A DNA stretch of 64,000 bases from the NCBI RefSeq assembly GCF_003634935.1, contig NZ_RBXO01000001.1:6535501-6599500 (forward strand). The letters are read 5' to 3'. Made by a program: the position numbers and the translations under genes. The DNA is from Saccharothrix australiensis (GTDB taxonomy: Bacteria; Actinomycetota; Actinomycetes; Mycobacteriales; Pseudonocardiaceae). The notes under the pieces are model-generated. The model worked only from the letters and a program-made list of their open reading frames with translations. It did no database searches and was not told the DNA's origin. Below, piece by piece: positions 20,058 to 29,602 of the stretch (positions are counted from its first letter, which is position 1; each line of letters opens with the position of its first letter).

Positions 20058-20831
20058 ATGCGTGTCGCGCTGTGCCAGATCACGTCGTCCACCGACCCGT
20101 CGGAGAACCTCGACCTGGTGCGCGCCGGGGTGGCGCGCGCGGCGGGCGCGCGGGTGGTGGTGTTCCCGGAGGCCACCCAGTGCCGGTTCGGCGTGCCGCT
20201 CGGCCCGGTCGCCGAGCCGCTGGACGGGCCGTGGGCGAGCGCCGTGCGGGAGGTCGCGGACGAGCACGGCGTGGTGGTCGTGGCGGGCATGTTCACGCCG
20301 TCGCCGGACGGGCGGGTGACGAACACGCTGCTGGTGACCGGCGGCGGGCGGCACCTCGGCTACGACAAGATCCACTTGTTCGACGCGTTCGGCTTCACCG
20401 AGTCGCGGACCGTCGCGCCCGGCGCGGCGCCGGTGACCGTCGAGGTCGACGGCGTGGTGCTGGGCCTGGCGACCTGCTACGACGTGCGGTTCCCCGAGCT
20501 GTTCCGGGCGTTGGCCGACCGGGGCGCGGCGGCCGTGGTGCTGGCCGCGTCGTGGGGCGCGGGTCCGGGCAAGCGGGAGCAGTGGGAGCTGCTGGTGCGG
20601 GCGCGGGCGCTGGACTGCACGTCGTGGGTGCTGGCGTGCGGGCAGGCCGACCCCGGTGAGGACCACGGCGGCGCGCCGACGGGCATCGGGCACAGCGCCG
20701 TGGTGTCGCCGCTGGGCGTCGTGGAGGGCCGGCTGGGCGGCGAGCCCGGCGTGCTGTTCGCGGACGTCGACGTCGAGGCGGTCGAGCGGGCGCGGCGGGC
20801 GCTGCCCGTGCTGGCCAATCGCCGGCTGTAG
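20058..20831 (+). CDS. Carbon-nitrogen hydrolase (nitrilase superfamily)
   Basis: A 257-aa amidase with the Glu-Lys-Cys triad: Glu38 in VFPEAT, Lys104 in GYDKIHLFD and Cys140 in ATCYDVRFPELFR. The YDKIHLFDAF and CYDVRFPELFR motifs place it near the Nit1/Nit2 branch, suggesting omega-amidase or deaminated-glutathione amidase-like activity. This assignment is by motif only. ATG 20058 is chosen over an upstream GTG because MRVALCQ is the standard opening. It is monocistronic and divergent from the orphan substrate-binding protein. Confidence 0.9.
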   Translation: MRVALCQITSSTDPSENLDLVRAGVARAAGARVVVFPEATQCRFGVPLGPVAEPLDGPWASAVREVADEHGVVVVAGMFTPSPDGRVTNTLLVTGGGRHLGYDKIHLFDAFGFTESRTVAPGAAPVTVEVDGVVLGLATCYDVRFPELFRALADRGAAAVVLAASWGAGPGKREQWELLVRARALDCTSWVLACGQADPGEDHGGAPTGIGHSAVVSPLGVVEGRLGGEPGVLFADVDVEAVERARRALPVLANRRL

Positions 20832-20988
20832 CGGCTTGCGGTCGCGGGACCCGGTCGTGCACCCGCCCCGAGGAACGTGAACTTCTTTCGGGCGAAGTGG
20901 GGCACACGGCCGTGTGGCCACCGGGTCCGTTGCCCCGTCCGGGGTAGTCCGCCTTCGCAGGTGACGAATCCCACGCGAAGGGGACACC

Positions 20989-21912
20989 ATGATCAACCAG
21001 GCCGAGGTCGACCGGTTGTACGACTGCGACGTGCTCGACTCGCACGGCGAGCGGATCGGGACCGTCAAGCAGGTGTGGCTGGACGACCGGGACGGGCGGC
21101 CGATGTGGGCCACGGTGCACACCGGCCTGTTCGGGCTCAAGGAGACGTTCGTGCCGATCCAGGACGCCCGGATCGACAAGGGGCACATCACGGTGCCGCT
21201 GGAGAAGCAGAAGGTCAAGGACGCGCCGCGGATCGACGTCGACGACCAGCACATGACCGACGCGCAGCAGGACGAGCTGTACCGCTACTACGACATGATC
21301 CCGACCGCCAGCACCGGCGAGCACGACCGGTTGGCGGGCGGGCGCGGCGGGCAGGCGCGCGGCGGGCAGACGACCGGTGGGCAGACGACCGGCGGACAGA
21401 TGCGCGGCGGGCAGATGCGCGGCGGACAGGCGACCGGCGGGCAGGCGACCGGCGGACAGATGCGCGGCGAGCAGGCGCGCGGTCAGCACGCCCGCACCGA
21501 GCACGCGCGCGGGGAGCAGGTCGGTGGTGAGCGGACCCGCGCTCGCGGCCGCGCCTCCGGTGGCGACTCGGTGACCCGCTACGAGGAGCACCTCGACGTC
21601 GGCACCCGCGAGGTGCGGGCCGGGCGCGTGCGGCTGGTCAAGCACGTCGTGACCGAGCAGCAGAACGTGAGCGTGCCGGTGACGCGCGAGGAGGTGCGCG
21701 TGGTGACCGAGCCCGCCGACGGCGCGACCGGCGAGCCGTTCGCGGAGGAGGAGGCCGAGGTGACGCTGCGGCGGCAGGAGCCCGTCGTCGAGAAGCGGGC
21801 GGAGCCGGTCGAGAAGGTGCGGTTGGACAAGAAGACCGTGACCGAGCAGCGCGAGGTCGGCGGCCAGGTGCGCAAGGAGCGCGTCGAGGTCGAACGTGAC
21901 GACCGCGACTGA
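20989..21912 (+). CDS. PRC-barrel and DUF2382 stress protein
   Basis: A 307-aa soluble protein. Residues about 5-75 form a PRC-barrel domain (CDVLDSHGERIGTVKQVWLD ...). The C-terminal 110 residues, with EVRAGRVRLVKHVVTEQ, VPVTREEVRV and VEKVRLDKKTV, are a DUF2382/YsnF domain. This fusion is common in actinobacterial stress-responsive proteins of unknown mechanism. The linker (about 116-160) is a coding minisatellite of GGQ-x-x pentapeptides in doubled order (TT,TT,MR,MR,AT,AT,MR). Strong hairpins follow the gene. Confidence 0.88.
   Translation: MINQAEVDRLYDCDVLDSHGERIGTVKQVWLDDRDGRPMWATVHTGLFGLKETFVPIQDARIDKGHITVPLEKQKVKDAPRIDVDDQHMTDAQQDELYRYYDMIPTASTGEHDRLAGGRGGQARGGQTTGGQTTGGQMRGGQMRGGQATGGQATGGQMRGEQARGQHARTEHARGEQVGGERTRARGRASGGDSVTRYEEHLDVGTREVRAGRVRLVKHVVTEQQNVSVPVTREEVRVVTEPADGATGEPFAEEEAEVTLRRQEPVVEKRAEPVEKVRLDKKTVTEQREVGGQVRKERVEVERDDRD
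21340..21480 (+). repeat. 15-bp coding minisatellite in PRC-barrel gene
   Basis: Seven to nine 15-bp units encode GGQxx. Adjacent units are identical in pairs (GGQTT twice, GGQMR twice, GGQAT twice, then GGQMR), so the array looks built by unit doublings. The unit length is a multiple of three, so copy changes keep the frame. Confidence 0.85.
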
Positions 21913-21924
21913 GCGGGGACCCGG

Positions 21925-21950
21925 CCCGCGCCCTCCGGCGAGGGCGCGGG
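21925..21950 (+). terminator. Terminator after PRC-barrel gene
   Basis: Perfect 11-bp arms (CCCGCGCCCTC / GAGGGCGCGGG) with the tetraloop CGGC, 13 nt after the stop codon. Confidence 0.85.
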
Positions 21951-21980
21951 CGGTCCGCCGCGGCCGGACCGCCGCCCGGT

Positions 21981-22020
21981 CACCCCGGACCGGTGGTCGG
22001 CGCGCCACCGGTCCGGGGTG
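21981..22020. terminator. Bidirectional terminator between PRC gene and nadC
   Basis: Perfect 16-bp arms (CACCCCGGACCGGTGG / CCACCGGTCCGGGGTG) with an 8-nt loop. It lies 4 nt outside the nadC stop on the minus strand and between two convergent genes, so it can serve both. Confidence 0.9.
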
Positions 22021-22023
22021 CGG

Positions 22024-22854
22024 TCAGCGCAGGTCCATCCCCAGGTCCAGCGCCGGCGCGGAGTGCGTCAGCCCGCCCACGGCCAGGTAGTCCACGCCCG
22101 TCTCGGCGTACGCGCGGGCCACGTCCAGGGTCAGCCCGCCGGACGCCTCCAGCGCGACGCCACCGGCCCGCCGCACGGCCTCCGCGCACTCGGCGGCCGT
22201 GAAGTTGTCCAGCAGCACCAGTTCCGCGCCCGCGGCGACGGCCTCGTCCAGCTGCGCCAGCGAGTCCACCTCCACCTCGCACGGCAGGTGCGGGGCGTGG
22301 GCGCGCACGGCGGCCAGCGCGGCGGTGACCGAGCCGGCCGCGCGGACGTGGTTGTCCTTGATCAGCACGGCGTCGCCGAGGCCGAGCCGGTGGTTGACGC
22401 CGCCGCCGCAGCGCACCGCGTACTTCTCCAGCAGCCGCAGGCCCGGCAGCGTCTTGCGGGAGTCCCGCACCCGCGCGCGGGTGTGGGCGACCTCCGCGAC
22501 CCAGGCGGCGGTGAGCGTCGCGATGCCGGACAGGTGGCACAGCAGGTTCAGCGCGGTGCGCTCCGCGGTGAGCAGGCCGCGCACCGGCCCGCGCACCACC
22601 AGCGCGGGCTCGCCGGGCACCGCCTTGTCGCCGTCCTCGCGGCGTTCCAGCACCTCGACGTCGAGCACCTCCTCGAACACCGCGAGCGCCACCGGGATGC
22701 CCGCGAGCACACCGGCCTGGCGCGGCGTCAGCTCGGCGACGGCCACGGCGTCGGCGGGCACCGTCGCCTCCGTCGTCGCGTCCGCGCCGTAGCGGAGGTC
22801 CTCGGCCAGCGCCGTCGTGATGACGCGGCGCAGGTCGTCCTGATCGGGACTCAT
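22024..22854 (-). CDS. nadC: Nicotinate-nucleotide pyrophosphorylase (carboxylating)
   Basis: Converts quinolinate and PRPP to nicotinate mononucleotide, the third step of de novo NAD synthesis. The 276-aa protein shows LLCHLSGIAT, DSRKTLPGLRLLEKYAVRCGG, the KDNH motif in VLIKDNHV, EVEVDSL and LEASGGL, all standard quinolinate phosphoribosyltransferase features. ATG 22854 overlaps the nadB stop (ATGA). It is the last gene of the nadA-nadB-nadC operon and ends at a strong terminator. Confidence 0.97.
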   Translation of the reverse strand: MSPDQDDLRRVITTALAEDLRYGADATTEATVPADAVAVAELTPRQAGVLAGIPVALAVFEEVLDVEVLERREDGDKAVPGEPALVVRGPVRGLLTAERTALNLLCHLSGIATLTAAWVAEVAHTRARVRDSRKTLPGLRLLEKYAVRCGGGVNHRLGLGDAVLIKDNHVRAAGSVTAALAAVRAHAPHLPCEVEVDSLAQLDEAVAAGAELVLLDNFTAAECAEAVRRAGGVALEASGGLTLDVARAYAETGVDYLAVGGLTHSAPALDLGMDLR

Positions 22855-24470
22855 GCCACTCCCCTCGAATCCGCCACCGGGTCGGCCAGCACGGGCTGGC
22901 CCGACGGGTTGAGCCGCACCACCTGGCTGCGCGCCCACCGCGCGTCGTCGCGCGCGGGCGCGTCGGTGCGCACGTGGCAGCCGCGCGACTCGGCGCGCTC
23001 CGCCGCCGCCGCGATCAAAGCCCGCGCCGCCACGGTGAGCGCCGCGTCCTCCACCAGTTCCCTGGTGTCCAGCTTCCGGTCCACAGTGGACAGGTCGAGC
23101 ACCGAGCCGACGACGGCCAGGCCCTCGGCGTCCCGCCCGATCGCCGCGTAGCGGCTCATGACGCGCTGCAACGAGTCCCGGTCCGCCACCGGGGCGGTGG
23201 GCAGCTCCGCGTCGCCCGCGCAGCGGGCGAGCACGCCCAGCGCGAGGTCGGCCGCGACCGCCTCGGCGGCCCGCGTGCCGACCACCAGCCCTTCGAGCAG
23301 GCTGTTGGAGGCCAACCGGTTCGCGCCGTGGAGGCCGGTGCGGGCCACCTCGCCCGCCGCGTAGAGCCCGGTGACGCCGGTGCGTCCGTCCACATCGGAC
23401 ACCACGCCGCCGCACGCGAAGTGCGCGGCGGGCGCGACCGGGATCGGCTGCCGCGCCGGGTCGACGCCGGCCGCGGCGCACGCGGCGTGCACGGTCGGGA
23501 ACCGCCGCGCGAAGTCGGCGACGCCGGTCGCGTCGAGGAACACGTGGTCGTCCACGCCGCCGGGCGCGTCCGCCACGTGCCGGGTGATCGCCGCCGCGAC
23601 GACGTCGCGGGGCGCGAGGTCCTCCAGCGGGTGCACGCCGCGCATCACGCGCGCGCCGGTCGCGTCGACCAGCACCGCGCCCTCGCCGCGCACCGCCTCG
23701 GTGACCAGCGGGCACCGGCCGCGCGCGCCGCGCCCCGTGTACAGCACGGTGGGGTGGAACTGCACGAACTCCACGTCCGCCGCGACCGCGCCGGCCCGCA
23801 GCGCGAGCGCGAGCCCGTCGCCGGTCGCCACCTCCGGGTTGGACGTCGCCTGGTAGAGCTGGCCGAGGCCGCCACTGGCCAGCAGGACGGCCGGCGCGGT
23901 CAGCACGCCCGGCACGCCGTCGTCGGCGAGCACCAGCAGCCCGCACACCTGGCCGAGCGGCGTGCGCACCGCGTCCACCGCGACGTGCCGCTCCAGCACG
24001 GGGACCCGGCCGTCGCCCGCCGCCGCGAGCAGCGCCCGCTCCACCTCCGCGCCGGTCGCGTCGCCGCCCGCGTGCACCACCCGGAACGCGCTGTGCCCGC
24101 CCTCGCGGGTGCGCGCCAGCCGGCCGTCGGCGGCGGCGTCGAACACCGCGCCCCGCCGCCGCAGCGCGGTGACGGCGGCGGGACCGCCCCCGACGACGGC
24201 CCGCACGGCGTCCTCGTCGCACAGCCCCGCGCCCGCCACCAGGGTGTCGGCGACGTGCGCCTCGACCGTGTCGCCCGCGTCGTGCTCGCCGGGCAGGACG
24301 ACGGCGACGCCGCCCTGTGCCCACCGCGTGTTCCCGTCGGCCTGGCCGGCCTTGGTGACGACCAGCACCCGCAGCCCCAGCTCACGCGCGCGCAGCGCCG
24401 CCGTCAGCCCCGCGACGCCGGTGCCGACGACCACCAGGTCGGCGCCCGCCTCCCACAGCGGGGTGCTCAC
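22851..24470 (-). CDS. nadB: L-aspartate oxidase
   Basis: An FAD enzyme oxidising L-aspartate to iminoaspartate, the first step of de novo NAD synthesis. The 539-aa protein begins with the dinucleotide-binding motif [16 protein letters not shown]. It then has [11 protein letters not shown] and the active-site region [11 protein letters not shown], and RxAxFACGG-like [12 protein letters not shown]. The C-terminal succinate-dehydrogenase-like helical domain is present. GTG 24470 overlaps the nadA stop. Other open frames here are shadows. Confidence 0.96.
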   Translation of the reverse strand: MSTPLWEAGADLVVVGTGVAGLTAALRARELGLRVLVVTKAGQADGNTRWAQGGVAVVLPGEHDAGDTVEAHVADTLVAGAGLCDEDAVRAVVGGGPAAVTALRRRGAVFDAAADGRLARTREGGHSAFRVVHAGGDATGAEVERALLAAAGDGRVPVLERHVAVDAVRTPLGQVCGLLVLADDGVPGVLTAPAVLLASGGLGQLYQATSNPEVATGDGLALALRAGAVAADVEFVQFHPTVLYTGRGARGRCPLVTEAVRGEGAVLVDATGARVMRGVHPLEDLAPRDVVAAAITRHVADAPGGVDDHVFLDATGVADFARRFPTVHAACAAAGVDPARQPIPVAPAAHFACGGVVSDVDGRTGVTGLYAAGEVARTGLHGANRLASNSLLEGLVVGTRAAEAVAADLALGVLARCAGDAELPTAPVADRDSLQRVMSRYAAIGRDAEGLAVVGSVLDLSTVDRKLDTRELVEDAALTVAARALIAAAAERAESRGCHVRTDAPARDDARWARSQVVRLNPSGQPVLADPVADSRGVA

Positions 24471-25486
24471 TCCCCGCCGCCGGGCTTGCCGATCTCGATC
24501 ATGCGCTGCACCGCGCCCCGCGCGCGCCGGGCGGTGTCGGGGTCGACGTGCACCTCGTCGAGGCCCTCGCGCAGGCAGCGCAGCAGCGCCGCCGGGGTGA
24601 TCATCTTCATGTACCGGCAGGAGGCCCGGTCGTTGACGGCGCGGAAGTCGATCCCCGGCGCGGCGCGGCGCAGCTGGTGCAGCATCCCGACCTCGGTCGC
24701 CACGAGGACCGACCGGGCGCTCGTCGCGCGCGCGGCGGTGATCATGTCGCCGGTCGAGAGGATGCGCACCTTCTCCGCCGGGACGGTGCCCTCGCCCGCG
24801 AGGTAGAGCGCCGACGTGGCGCAGCCGCACTCGGGGTGGATGAACAGGTCGGCGTCGGGGTCGGCCGCCGCGCGCTCGGCCAGCTCGGGCCCGTTGATGC
24901 CCGCGTGGACGTGGCACTCGCCCGCCCACACGTGCAGGTTCTCCCGGCCGGTCTCGCGCTTGACGTGCGCGCCGAGGAACTGGTCCGGCAGGAACAGCAC
25001 CTCGCGGTCGGCGGGGATCGACGCCACCACGTCCACCGCGTTGGACGACGTGCAGCAGATGTCCGTCTCCGCCTTCACCTCGGCGGTGGTGTTGACGTAG
25101 GACACGACGACCGCGCCGGGGTGCTCGGCCTTCCAGGCGCGCAGCTGCTCGCCGGTGATCGAGTCGGCCAGCGAGCAGCCCGCGCGCTCGTCCGGGATCA
25201 GCACGGTCTTGTGCGGCGCCAGGATCTTCGCCGTCTCGGCCATGAAGTGCACGCCGCAGAACACGATGGTCGACGCGTCGCTCGCCGCGGCGATGCGGCT
25301 GAGCGCCAGCGAGTCGCCGGTGTGGTGCGCGATGTCCTGGATCTCCGGCAACTGGTAGTTGTGCGCGAGGATCACCGCGTCCCGCGTGCGCGCCAGCTCC
25401 AGCACCTCGTCCCGCCAGGCGGCGTCCGGCGTGATGCCGTCGTACGCACCGTCCGAGGTTCGCTCCACGTAGGCGGTAGCGACCAT
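24467..25486 (-). CDS. nadA: Quinolinate synthase (4Fe-4S)
   Basis: Condenses iminoaspartate with dihydroxyacetone phosphate to quinolinate. The 339-aa protein has the three conserved cluster cysteines in [25 protein letters not shown] and HPECGC. The [19 protein letters not shown] segment near the N-terminus is also diagnostic. Ribosome site GGAGGAGA lies 7 nt before the ATG. It is the first gene of the operon and directly faces nrtR across a palindromic operator, implying NAD-status control. Confidence 0.97.
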   Translation of the reverse strand: MVATAYVERTSDGAYDGITPDAAWRDEVLELARTRDAVILAHNYQLPEIQDIAHHTGDSLALSRIAAASDASTIVFCGVHFMAETAKILAPHKTVLIPDERAGCSLADSITGEQLRAWKAEHPGAVVVSYVNTTAEVKAETDICCTSSNAVDVVASIPADREVLFLPDQFLGAHVKRETGRENLHVWAGECHVHAGINGPELAERAAADPDADLFIHPECGCATSALYLAGEGTVPAEKVRILSTGDMITAARATSARSVLVATEVGMLHQLRRAAPGIDFRAVNDRASCRYMKMITPAALLRCLREGLDEVHVDPDTARRARGAVQRMIEIGKPGGGE

Positions 25487-25509
25487 AGGGGTTCTCCTCC
25501 TTCAGCCGA

Positions 25510-25543
25510 GTTTTCGCCTATCGGGCGAAAACGTGGCCGATAG
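25510..25543. promoter_or_regulatory. NrtR-type operator, nadA-nrtR intergenic region
   Basis: GTTTTCGCC and GGCGAAAAC are perfect 9-bp arms around TATCG (25510-25532). An overlapping second inverted repeat CTATCGG...CCGATAG spans 25518-25543. The site sits in the 66-bp gap between divergent nadA and nrtR. TAGTAT at 25542 is a plausible -10 for nrtR, 5 nt before its GTG, so that mRNA may be leaderless. Confidence 0.75.
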
Positions 25544-25552
25544 TATCAGCCG

Positions 25553-26242
25553 GTGGGCTTGGCGGGACATGAGGTGCTGGCCGCGGTGCTCCAGGTGAGA
25601 GCCGGATCACTCCAGGTCATGCTGTGGGAACGCGCGCGGGAGCCGCACGCCCGCCGGTGGTCGCTGCCCGGCGGCGGGCTCGGCGACCACGAGGACGTCG
25701 AGGCGTCGATCCGGCGGCAGCTCGCCGAGAAGGTCGACGTGCGGCAGCTCACGCACGTCGAGCAGCTGGCCGTCTTCAGCGCGCCCGGACGCGTGCCCGG
25801 ACCACGCGTGGTGGCGACGGCGTTCCTCGGCCTGGTCCCGTCCGACACGGACCCGGTGGTGCCGTCGGACACGGCGTGGCACCCGGTGGACGCGCTGCCC
25901 GCCACGGCGTTCGACCACGAGGCGATCTGCCGCCGCGCCCGGCACCGGCTGGCGTCCAAGCTGTCCTACACCAACCTGGGTTTCGCCCTGGCGCCGCCGG
26001 AGTTCACCATCTCGGCGCTGCGCAAGCTGTACTCGGCGGCGCTCGGGTACCAGGTGTCGGCGACCAACCTCCAGCGCGTGCTGTCCCGGCGTGGCCTGCT
26101 GGAGCCGACGGGCGCGGTCGCGCCGGTCGGACCGTCCGGCGGGCGGCCGGCGGCGTTGTTCCGGTTCGCGTCGCGGGAGATGCGGGTGACCGATCCGTTC
26201 GCCGTGCTGCGGCCACCGAGCAGCCGTAGCTTGGGCACGTGA
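25553..26242 (+). CDS. nrtR: Nudix-related transcriptional regulator NrtR
   Basis: A 229-aa repressor with an N-terminal Nudix-like sensor domain ([17 protein letters not shown], a degenerate Nudix box) and a C-terminal winged helix ([16 protein letters not shown] ... [12 protein letters not shown]). Family members bind ADP-ribose or related NAD metabolites and repress NAD synthesis genes. Divergence from nadABC with a palindrome between them fits that role. The GTG start is almost at the predicted transcription start. Its stop overlaps the LON-domain gene by 4 nt. Confidence 0.9.
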   Translation: MGLAGHEVLAAVLQVRAGSLQVMLWERAREPHARRWSLPGGGLGDHEDVEASIRRQLAEKVDVRQLTHVEQLAVFSAPGRVPGPRVVATAFLGLVPSDTDPVVPSDTAWHPVDALPATAFDHEAICRRARHRLASKLSYTNLGFALAPPEFTISALRKLYSAALGYQVSATNLQRVLSRRGLLEPTGAVAPVGPSGGRPAALFRFASREMRVTDPFAVLRPPSSRSLGT

Positions 26243-26904
26243 CCACGACGCTCCCGTTGTTCCCCCTGGGCACCGTGCTCCTGCCGGGGACGTCGATGCC
26301 CCTGCACGTGTTCGAGCCGCGCTACCGGCAGCTCACGGTGGACCTGGTGACCGAGAAGCTGCCCGGCCGCGGGTTCGGGGTGGTCGCGATCCGCCAGGGG
26401 TGGGAGGTCGGCCCCGGCAACGCGACCGCCCTGCACGACGTGGGGTGCGAGGCGCTGCTGGTCGACGCGAAACCCTTGCCGGACGGGCGTTTCGACCTCA
26501 CCACCACCGGCGGGCGGCGGTTCCGGGTGCTGGGCGTCGACGCCACGAGCGCGCCCTACCTGGTGGGCGAGGTCGAGTGGGTGCCGGACGTGCCGGTGCC
26601 CGCCGACGTGGCGGAGGTGCTGCCGCTGCTGACCGACGGCGCGCTGGCGGCCTTCCGCCGCTACCGGCGGGCGGCGTTCGAGGACGACCCGGTGGTGGCG
26701 ACGACACCGGGGCTGGCGTACGCGCTGGCCGGCGACTGCCTGCTGACGCTGGAGGACCGGCAGCGCCTGCTGGAGGAGCGCTCGGAGGCGCGGCGGCTGC
26801 GCCTGGTCCGCCGGGTGCTGCACCGCGAGGCGGGCATCATCTCGGCGCTGCGCGCGGTGCCCGCGCCGATCGCCGAGCTGGGCAACCTCCCCCACCGCAA
26901 CTGA
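26239..26904 (+). CDS. LON N-terminal substrate-binding-domain protein
   Basis: A 221-aa stand-alone LON substrate-binding (PUA-like) domain without ATPase or protease domains. The opening [28 protein letters not shown] is diagnostic. The C-terminal helical part ([20 protein letters not shown]) completes the family fold. Its function is unknown, possibly peptide or protein binding. GTG 26239 overlaps the nrtR stop, so it is co-expressed with the regulator. Confidence 0.9.
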   Translation: MTTTLPLFPLGTVLLPGTSMPLHVFEPRYRQLTVDLVTEKLPGRGFGVVAIRQGWEVGPGNATALHDVGCEALLVDAKPLPDGRFDLTTTGGRRFRVLGVDATSAPYLVGEVEWVPDVPVPADVAEVLPLLTDGALAAFRRYRRAAFEDDPVVATTPGLAYALAGDCLLTLEDRQRLLEERSEARRLRLVRRVLHREAGIISALRAVPAPIAELGNLPHRN

Positions 26905-27182
26905 CGACCCCGCAACCGGCGATCCCGCAACCAAGGGCCCCGCGAACGACGGCCACCGCGACCGACGACGCACTCCGCTCCGTTCCGCCATCGCCGAGCC
27001 GGGCCACGTCCGCGCGCGACGACCACCACGGCCATCGACGACGCGCCCCGCCCCGTTCCGCGATCACCGGGCGAGCCGTGCCCGCACGCGACCGGCACAC
27101 CGATCCGCCATCCCGCGCCGCGACCGATCCTCGCCCGCCGCACCCGCCCGCGCGTGTTGATTCGTCCCATTGCCCTCTAGTC
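26905..27182. other. Low-complexity non-coding interval
   Basis: Degenerate short repeats of CGACGACG, CCGCAACC and GTTCCGCNATC types; no supportable gene. The last 60 bp before the MFS gene form its promoter region. Confidence 0.6.
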
Positions 27183-27199
27183 GGATTGTTCAACAATCC
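27183..27199. promoter_or_regulatory. GntR-like palindrome upstream of MFS gene
   Basis: GGATTGTT-C-AACAATCC, perfect 8-bp arms around one base, 48 bp before the MFS start. The TTGTT-N-AACAA form resembles GntR/FCD-family operators. No GntR gene is adjacent. Confidence 0.6.
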
Positions 27200-27246
27200 T
27201 CTACGGTGTGGTCCGGCGCACAACTCCATCGTCTGCGAGGTGAGAG

Positions 27247-28512
27247 ATGAGCAGCAGCACCGCGGACACCACCCGCACGGACGACCGCCCGTTCGCCTGG
27301 TTCCGCACCCTCGGCCGCAACGGCAGGAAGGCGTTCATCGGGGCGTTCGGCGGGTACGGGCTGGACTCCTACGACTTCCAGGTCCTGCCCCTCGGCCTGG
27401 TCGCGATCACCGCCTACTTCGGCATCACCAAGGGCGAAGCGGGCCTGCTCACCACGGTGACGCTGGTGGTGAGCGCCATCGGCGGCGCGGTCGCGGGCAT
27501 CATGGCCGACCGCATCGGCCGGGTCCGCACGCTCATGATCACGGTCGTCACCTACGCCGTGTTCACGGTGCTGTGCGGGTTCGCCACGAGCTACGAGACC
27601 CTCCTCGTCTTCCGCGCCCTCCAGGGCCTCGGGTTCGGCGGCGAGTGGGCGGCGGGCGCGATCCTCGTCGCCGAGTACTGCAAACCCCGGTACCGGGGCC
27701 GCACGGTCGCGTTCGTCCAGAGCGCGTGGGCGGCCGGCTGGGCGCTGTCGGTCCTCGTCTACACGCTGGTGTTCCACCTGTTCCCGCCGGACGTCGCCTG
27801 GCGGGTGCTGTTCTGGACCGGCGCGCTGCCCGCGGTGCTGATCATCTACCTCCGCCGGACCGTCGAGGACGCGCCGCGGGTCGACGAACGCCGTGCGCGC
27901 AGCGACCACCGGGGCTCGTTCCGGGCGATCTTCGCCGGCGACCTGACCCGCACCACGCTGTTCGCGTCGCTGCTCGCGACCGGCGTCCAGGGCGGCTACT
28001 ACACGCTGGCGACGTGGCTGCCCACCTACCTGAAGTCCGAGCGCGGGCTCACCGTCATCGGCACCGGCGGGTACCTGGCGTTCCTCATCTCCGGCGCGTT
28101 CATCGGCTACGTCACCGGCGGGTACGTCACCGACTGGTGGGGGCGCAAGCGGACGTTCGCGCTGTTCTCGGTGCTGTCCGCCGGGCTGATCACGGCCTAC
28201 GCGCAGATCCCGGAGGGCGCGAACACCGCGATCCTGTTCCTGGGCTTCCCGCTCGGGTTCTGCATGTCGGCGATCTTCAGCGGGTTCGGGTCTTTCCTCG
28301 CGGAGCTGTACCCGACGGCGCTGCGGGGCACCGGCCAGGGCTTCACCTACAACTTCGGCCGCGCGGTGGGCGCGCTGTTCCCCGCCCTGGTGGGGTTCAT
28401 GGCCGACCGGATGGGCGTCGGCGGGGCGATGGTGTTCGGCGCGGCGGCCTACGGGATCGCCGTGCTGGCCCTGCTCGGCCTGCCCGAGACGCGAGGGAGG
28501 GAACTGCTGTGA
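27247..28512 (+). CDS. MFS transporter (acid/sugar:proton symporter type)
   Basis: A 421-aa major facilitator with 12 predicted membrane helices. The loop 2-3 motif DRIGRVRT ([10 protein letters not shown]) and the corresponding loop 8-9 TDWWGRKR are intact. The [16 protein letters not shown] segment in helix 4 is typical of the SHS/aromatic-acid and metabolite:H+ symporter families. The substrate is probably a small carboxylate, inferred from the downstream hydro-lyase. The ATG follows GAGGTGAGAG. It overlaps the DUF1445 gene by 4 nt (GTGA). Confidence 0.9.
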   Translation: MSSSTADTTRTDDRPFAWFRTLGRNGRKAFIGAFGGYGLDSYDFQVLPLGLVAITAYFGITKGEAGLLTTVTLVVSAIGGAVAGIMADRIGRVRTLMITVVTYAVFTVLCGFATSYETLLVFRALQGLGFGGEWAAGAILVAEYCKPRYRGRTVAFVQSAWAAGWALSVLVYTLVFHLFPPDVAWRVLFWTGALPAVLIIYLRRTVEDAPRVDERRARSDHRGSFRAIFAGDLTRTTLFASLLATGVQGGYYTLATWLPTYLKSERGLTVIGTGGYLAFLISGAFIGYVTGGYVTDWWGRKRTFALFSVLSAGLITAYAQIPEGANTAILFLGFPLGFCMSAIFSGFGSFLAELYPTALRGTGQGFTYNFGRAVGALFPALVGFMADRMGVGGAMVFGAAAYGIAVLALLGLPETRGRELL

Positions 28513-29297
28513 CCATCGGGGAAGCCGCACTGCGGGGCACGTCGACGCCGGCGGAGGTGCGGCGGAGCGCCACCGGCCCGACCGCGGGCCTCGCCGAGGG
28601 CTACGCCCAGGCCAACCTGATCGCCGTGCCCCGCGACTGGGCGTACGACGTGCTGCTGTTCGCCCAGCGCAACCCGAAACCGTGCCCGGTGCTGGACGTG
28701 ACCGAGCCCGGCGGGCACCGCACCGTCCTCGCGGCCGACGCCGACCTGCGGTGCGACGTGCCCCGCTACCGGGTCTGGGAGCACGGCGAGCTGGTCGCCG
28801 AACCCGCCGACGCGGGCGGGCACTGGCGGGACGACCTGGTGGCGTTCCTGATCGGGTGCAGCTTCACCTTCGAGTCGGCGCTGAAGCTGGCCGGCGTGCC
28901 GCTGCGGTACGTCGAGCAGGGCCGCAACGTCCCGATGTACGTCACCGACCGCGAGTGCCGCCCGGCCGGCCGGCTGCACGGGCCGCTGGTGGTGAGCATG
29001 CGGTACGTGCCGGGGCACCTCGTCGAAACGGCCCGCGCGGTCACCGCCCGGATGCCCGCGGTCCACGGCGCGCCCGTGCACGTGGGCGACCCGGCGGCGC
29101 TGGGCGTCGCCGACCTGGACCGGCCCGACTTCGGCGACGCGACCATGCCGCACGACGGTGACGTGCCGGTGTTCTGGGCGTGCGGCGTCACCCCGCAGGC
29201 GGCGGTGATGGCGTCCCGGCCGCCGTTCGCGATCACGCACGCGCCGGGCCACATGTTCGTCACCGACGTCCGCGACGACACCTACCGCGTGTGCTGA
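28509..29297 (+). CDS. Putative hydro-lyase (DUF1445 / D-glutamate cyclase-like)
   Basis: A 262-aa member of the UPF0317/DUF1445 family. It has [46 protein letters not shown] and FWACGVTPQ, all hallmarks of the family. The family is related to the C-terminal domain of mammalian D-glutamate cyclase, so a lyase acting on a carboxylate or amino-acid derivative is possible; the substrate here is not known. GTG 28509 overlaps the MFS stop, so transporter and enzyme are one operon, probably uptake and catabolism of the same compound. Confidence 0.88.
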   Translation: MTIGEAALRGTSTPAEVRRSATGPTAGLAEGYAQANLIAVPRDWAYDVLLFAQRNPKPCPVLDVTEPGGHRTVLAADADLRCDVPRYRVWEHGELVAEPADAGGHWRDDLVAFLIGCSFTFESALKLAGVPLRYVEQGRNVPMYVTDRECRPAGRLHGPLVVSMRYVPGHLVETARAVTARMPAVHGAPVHVGDPAALGVADLDRPDFGDATMPHDGDVPVFWACGVTPQAAVMASRPPFAITHAPGHMFVTDVRDDTYRVC

Positions 29298-29459
29298 CCG
29301 ACCGGCGCTCCCCCCGCCGTTCGGTCCGGCCGCCGTGTCGACGCCGGGTGGACCGGCCGCCGCCGACCGGACCGGCGGCCGGTCCGCCCGAGCCGGTGAC
29401 CCGTCCACGGGGAGCCGGAGGTCGATCCGCGCGAGCAGACCGCCGACCGGGCGGGCCGG

Positions 29460-29602
29460 CAGCCGCCGGCCGAGCCCGCAACACGCCGGCCGAGCCCGCA
29501 GCCGCCGGCCGAGCCCGCAACCGCGAGCCGAGCCCGCAACCGCGAGCCGAGCCCGCAACCGCGAGCCGAGCCGGCGGCCGTCAGCCGAGCCGGCGGCCGA
29601 GG
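29460..29602. repeat. 19-bp minisatellite
   Basis: Five clean 19-bp units of GCCGAGCCCGCAACCGCGA run from 29508 to 29602, with the last two diverging. Two or three looser units precede them from about 29460. The array overlaps the last codons of the DUF2567 gene at 29581. The interval 29298-29507 otherwise holds low-complexity sequence and no gene. Confidence 0.85.

Noticed and set aside
20395..22008. Long minus-strand open frame opposite the C-N hydrolase and PRC-barrel genes
   Set aside because: Antisense shadow caused by extreme GC3 bias; the residues are Arg/His/Pro-rich, with no ribosome site, while the plus strand has intact family motifs.
29460..29602. CRISPR array
   Set aside because: Units are directly contiguous at 19 bp without unique spacers, so it is a minisatellite. 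No cas genes are present in the window.
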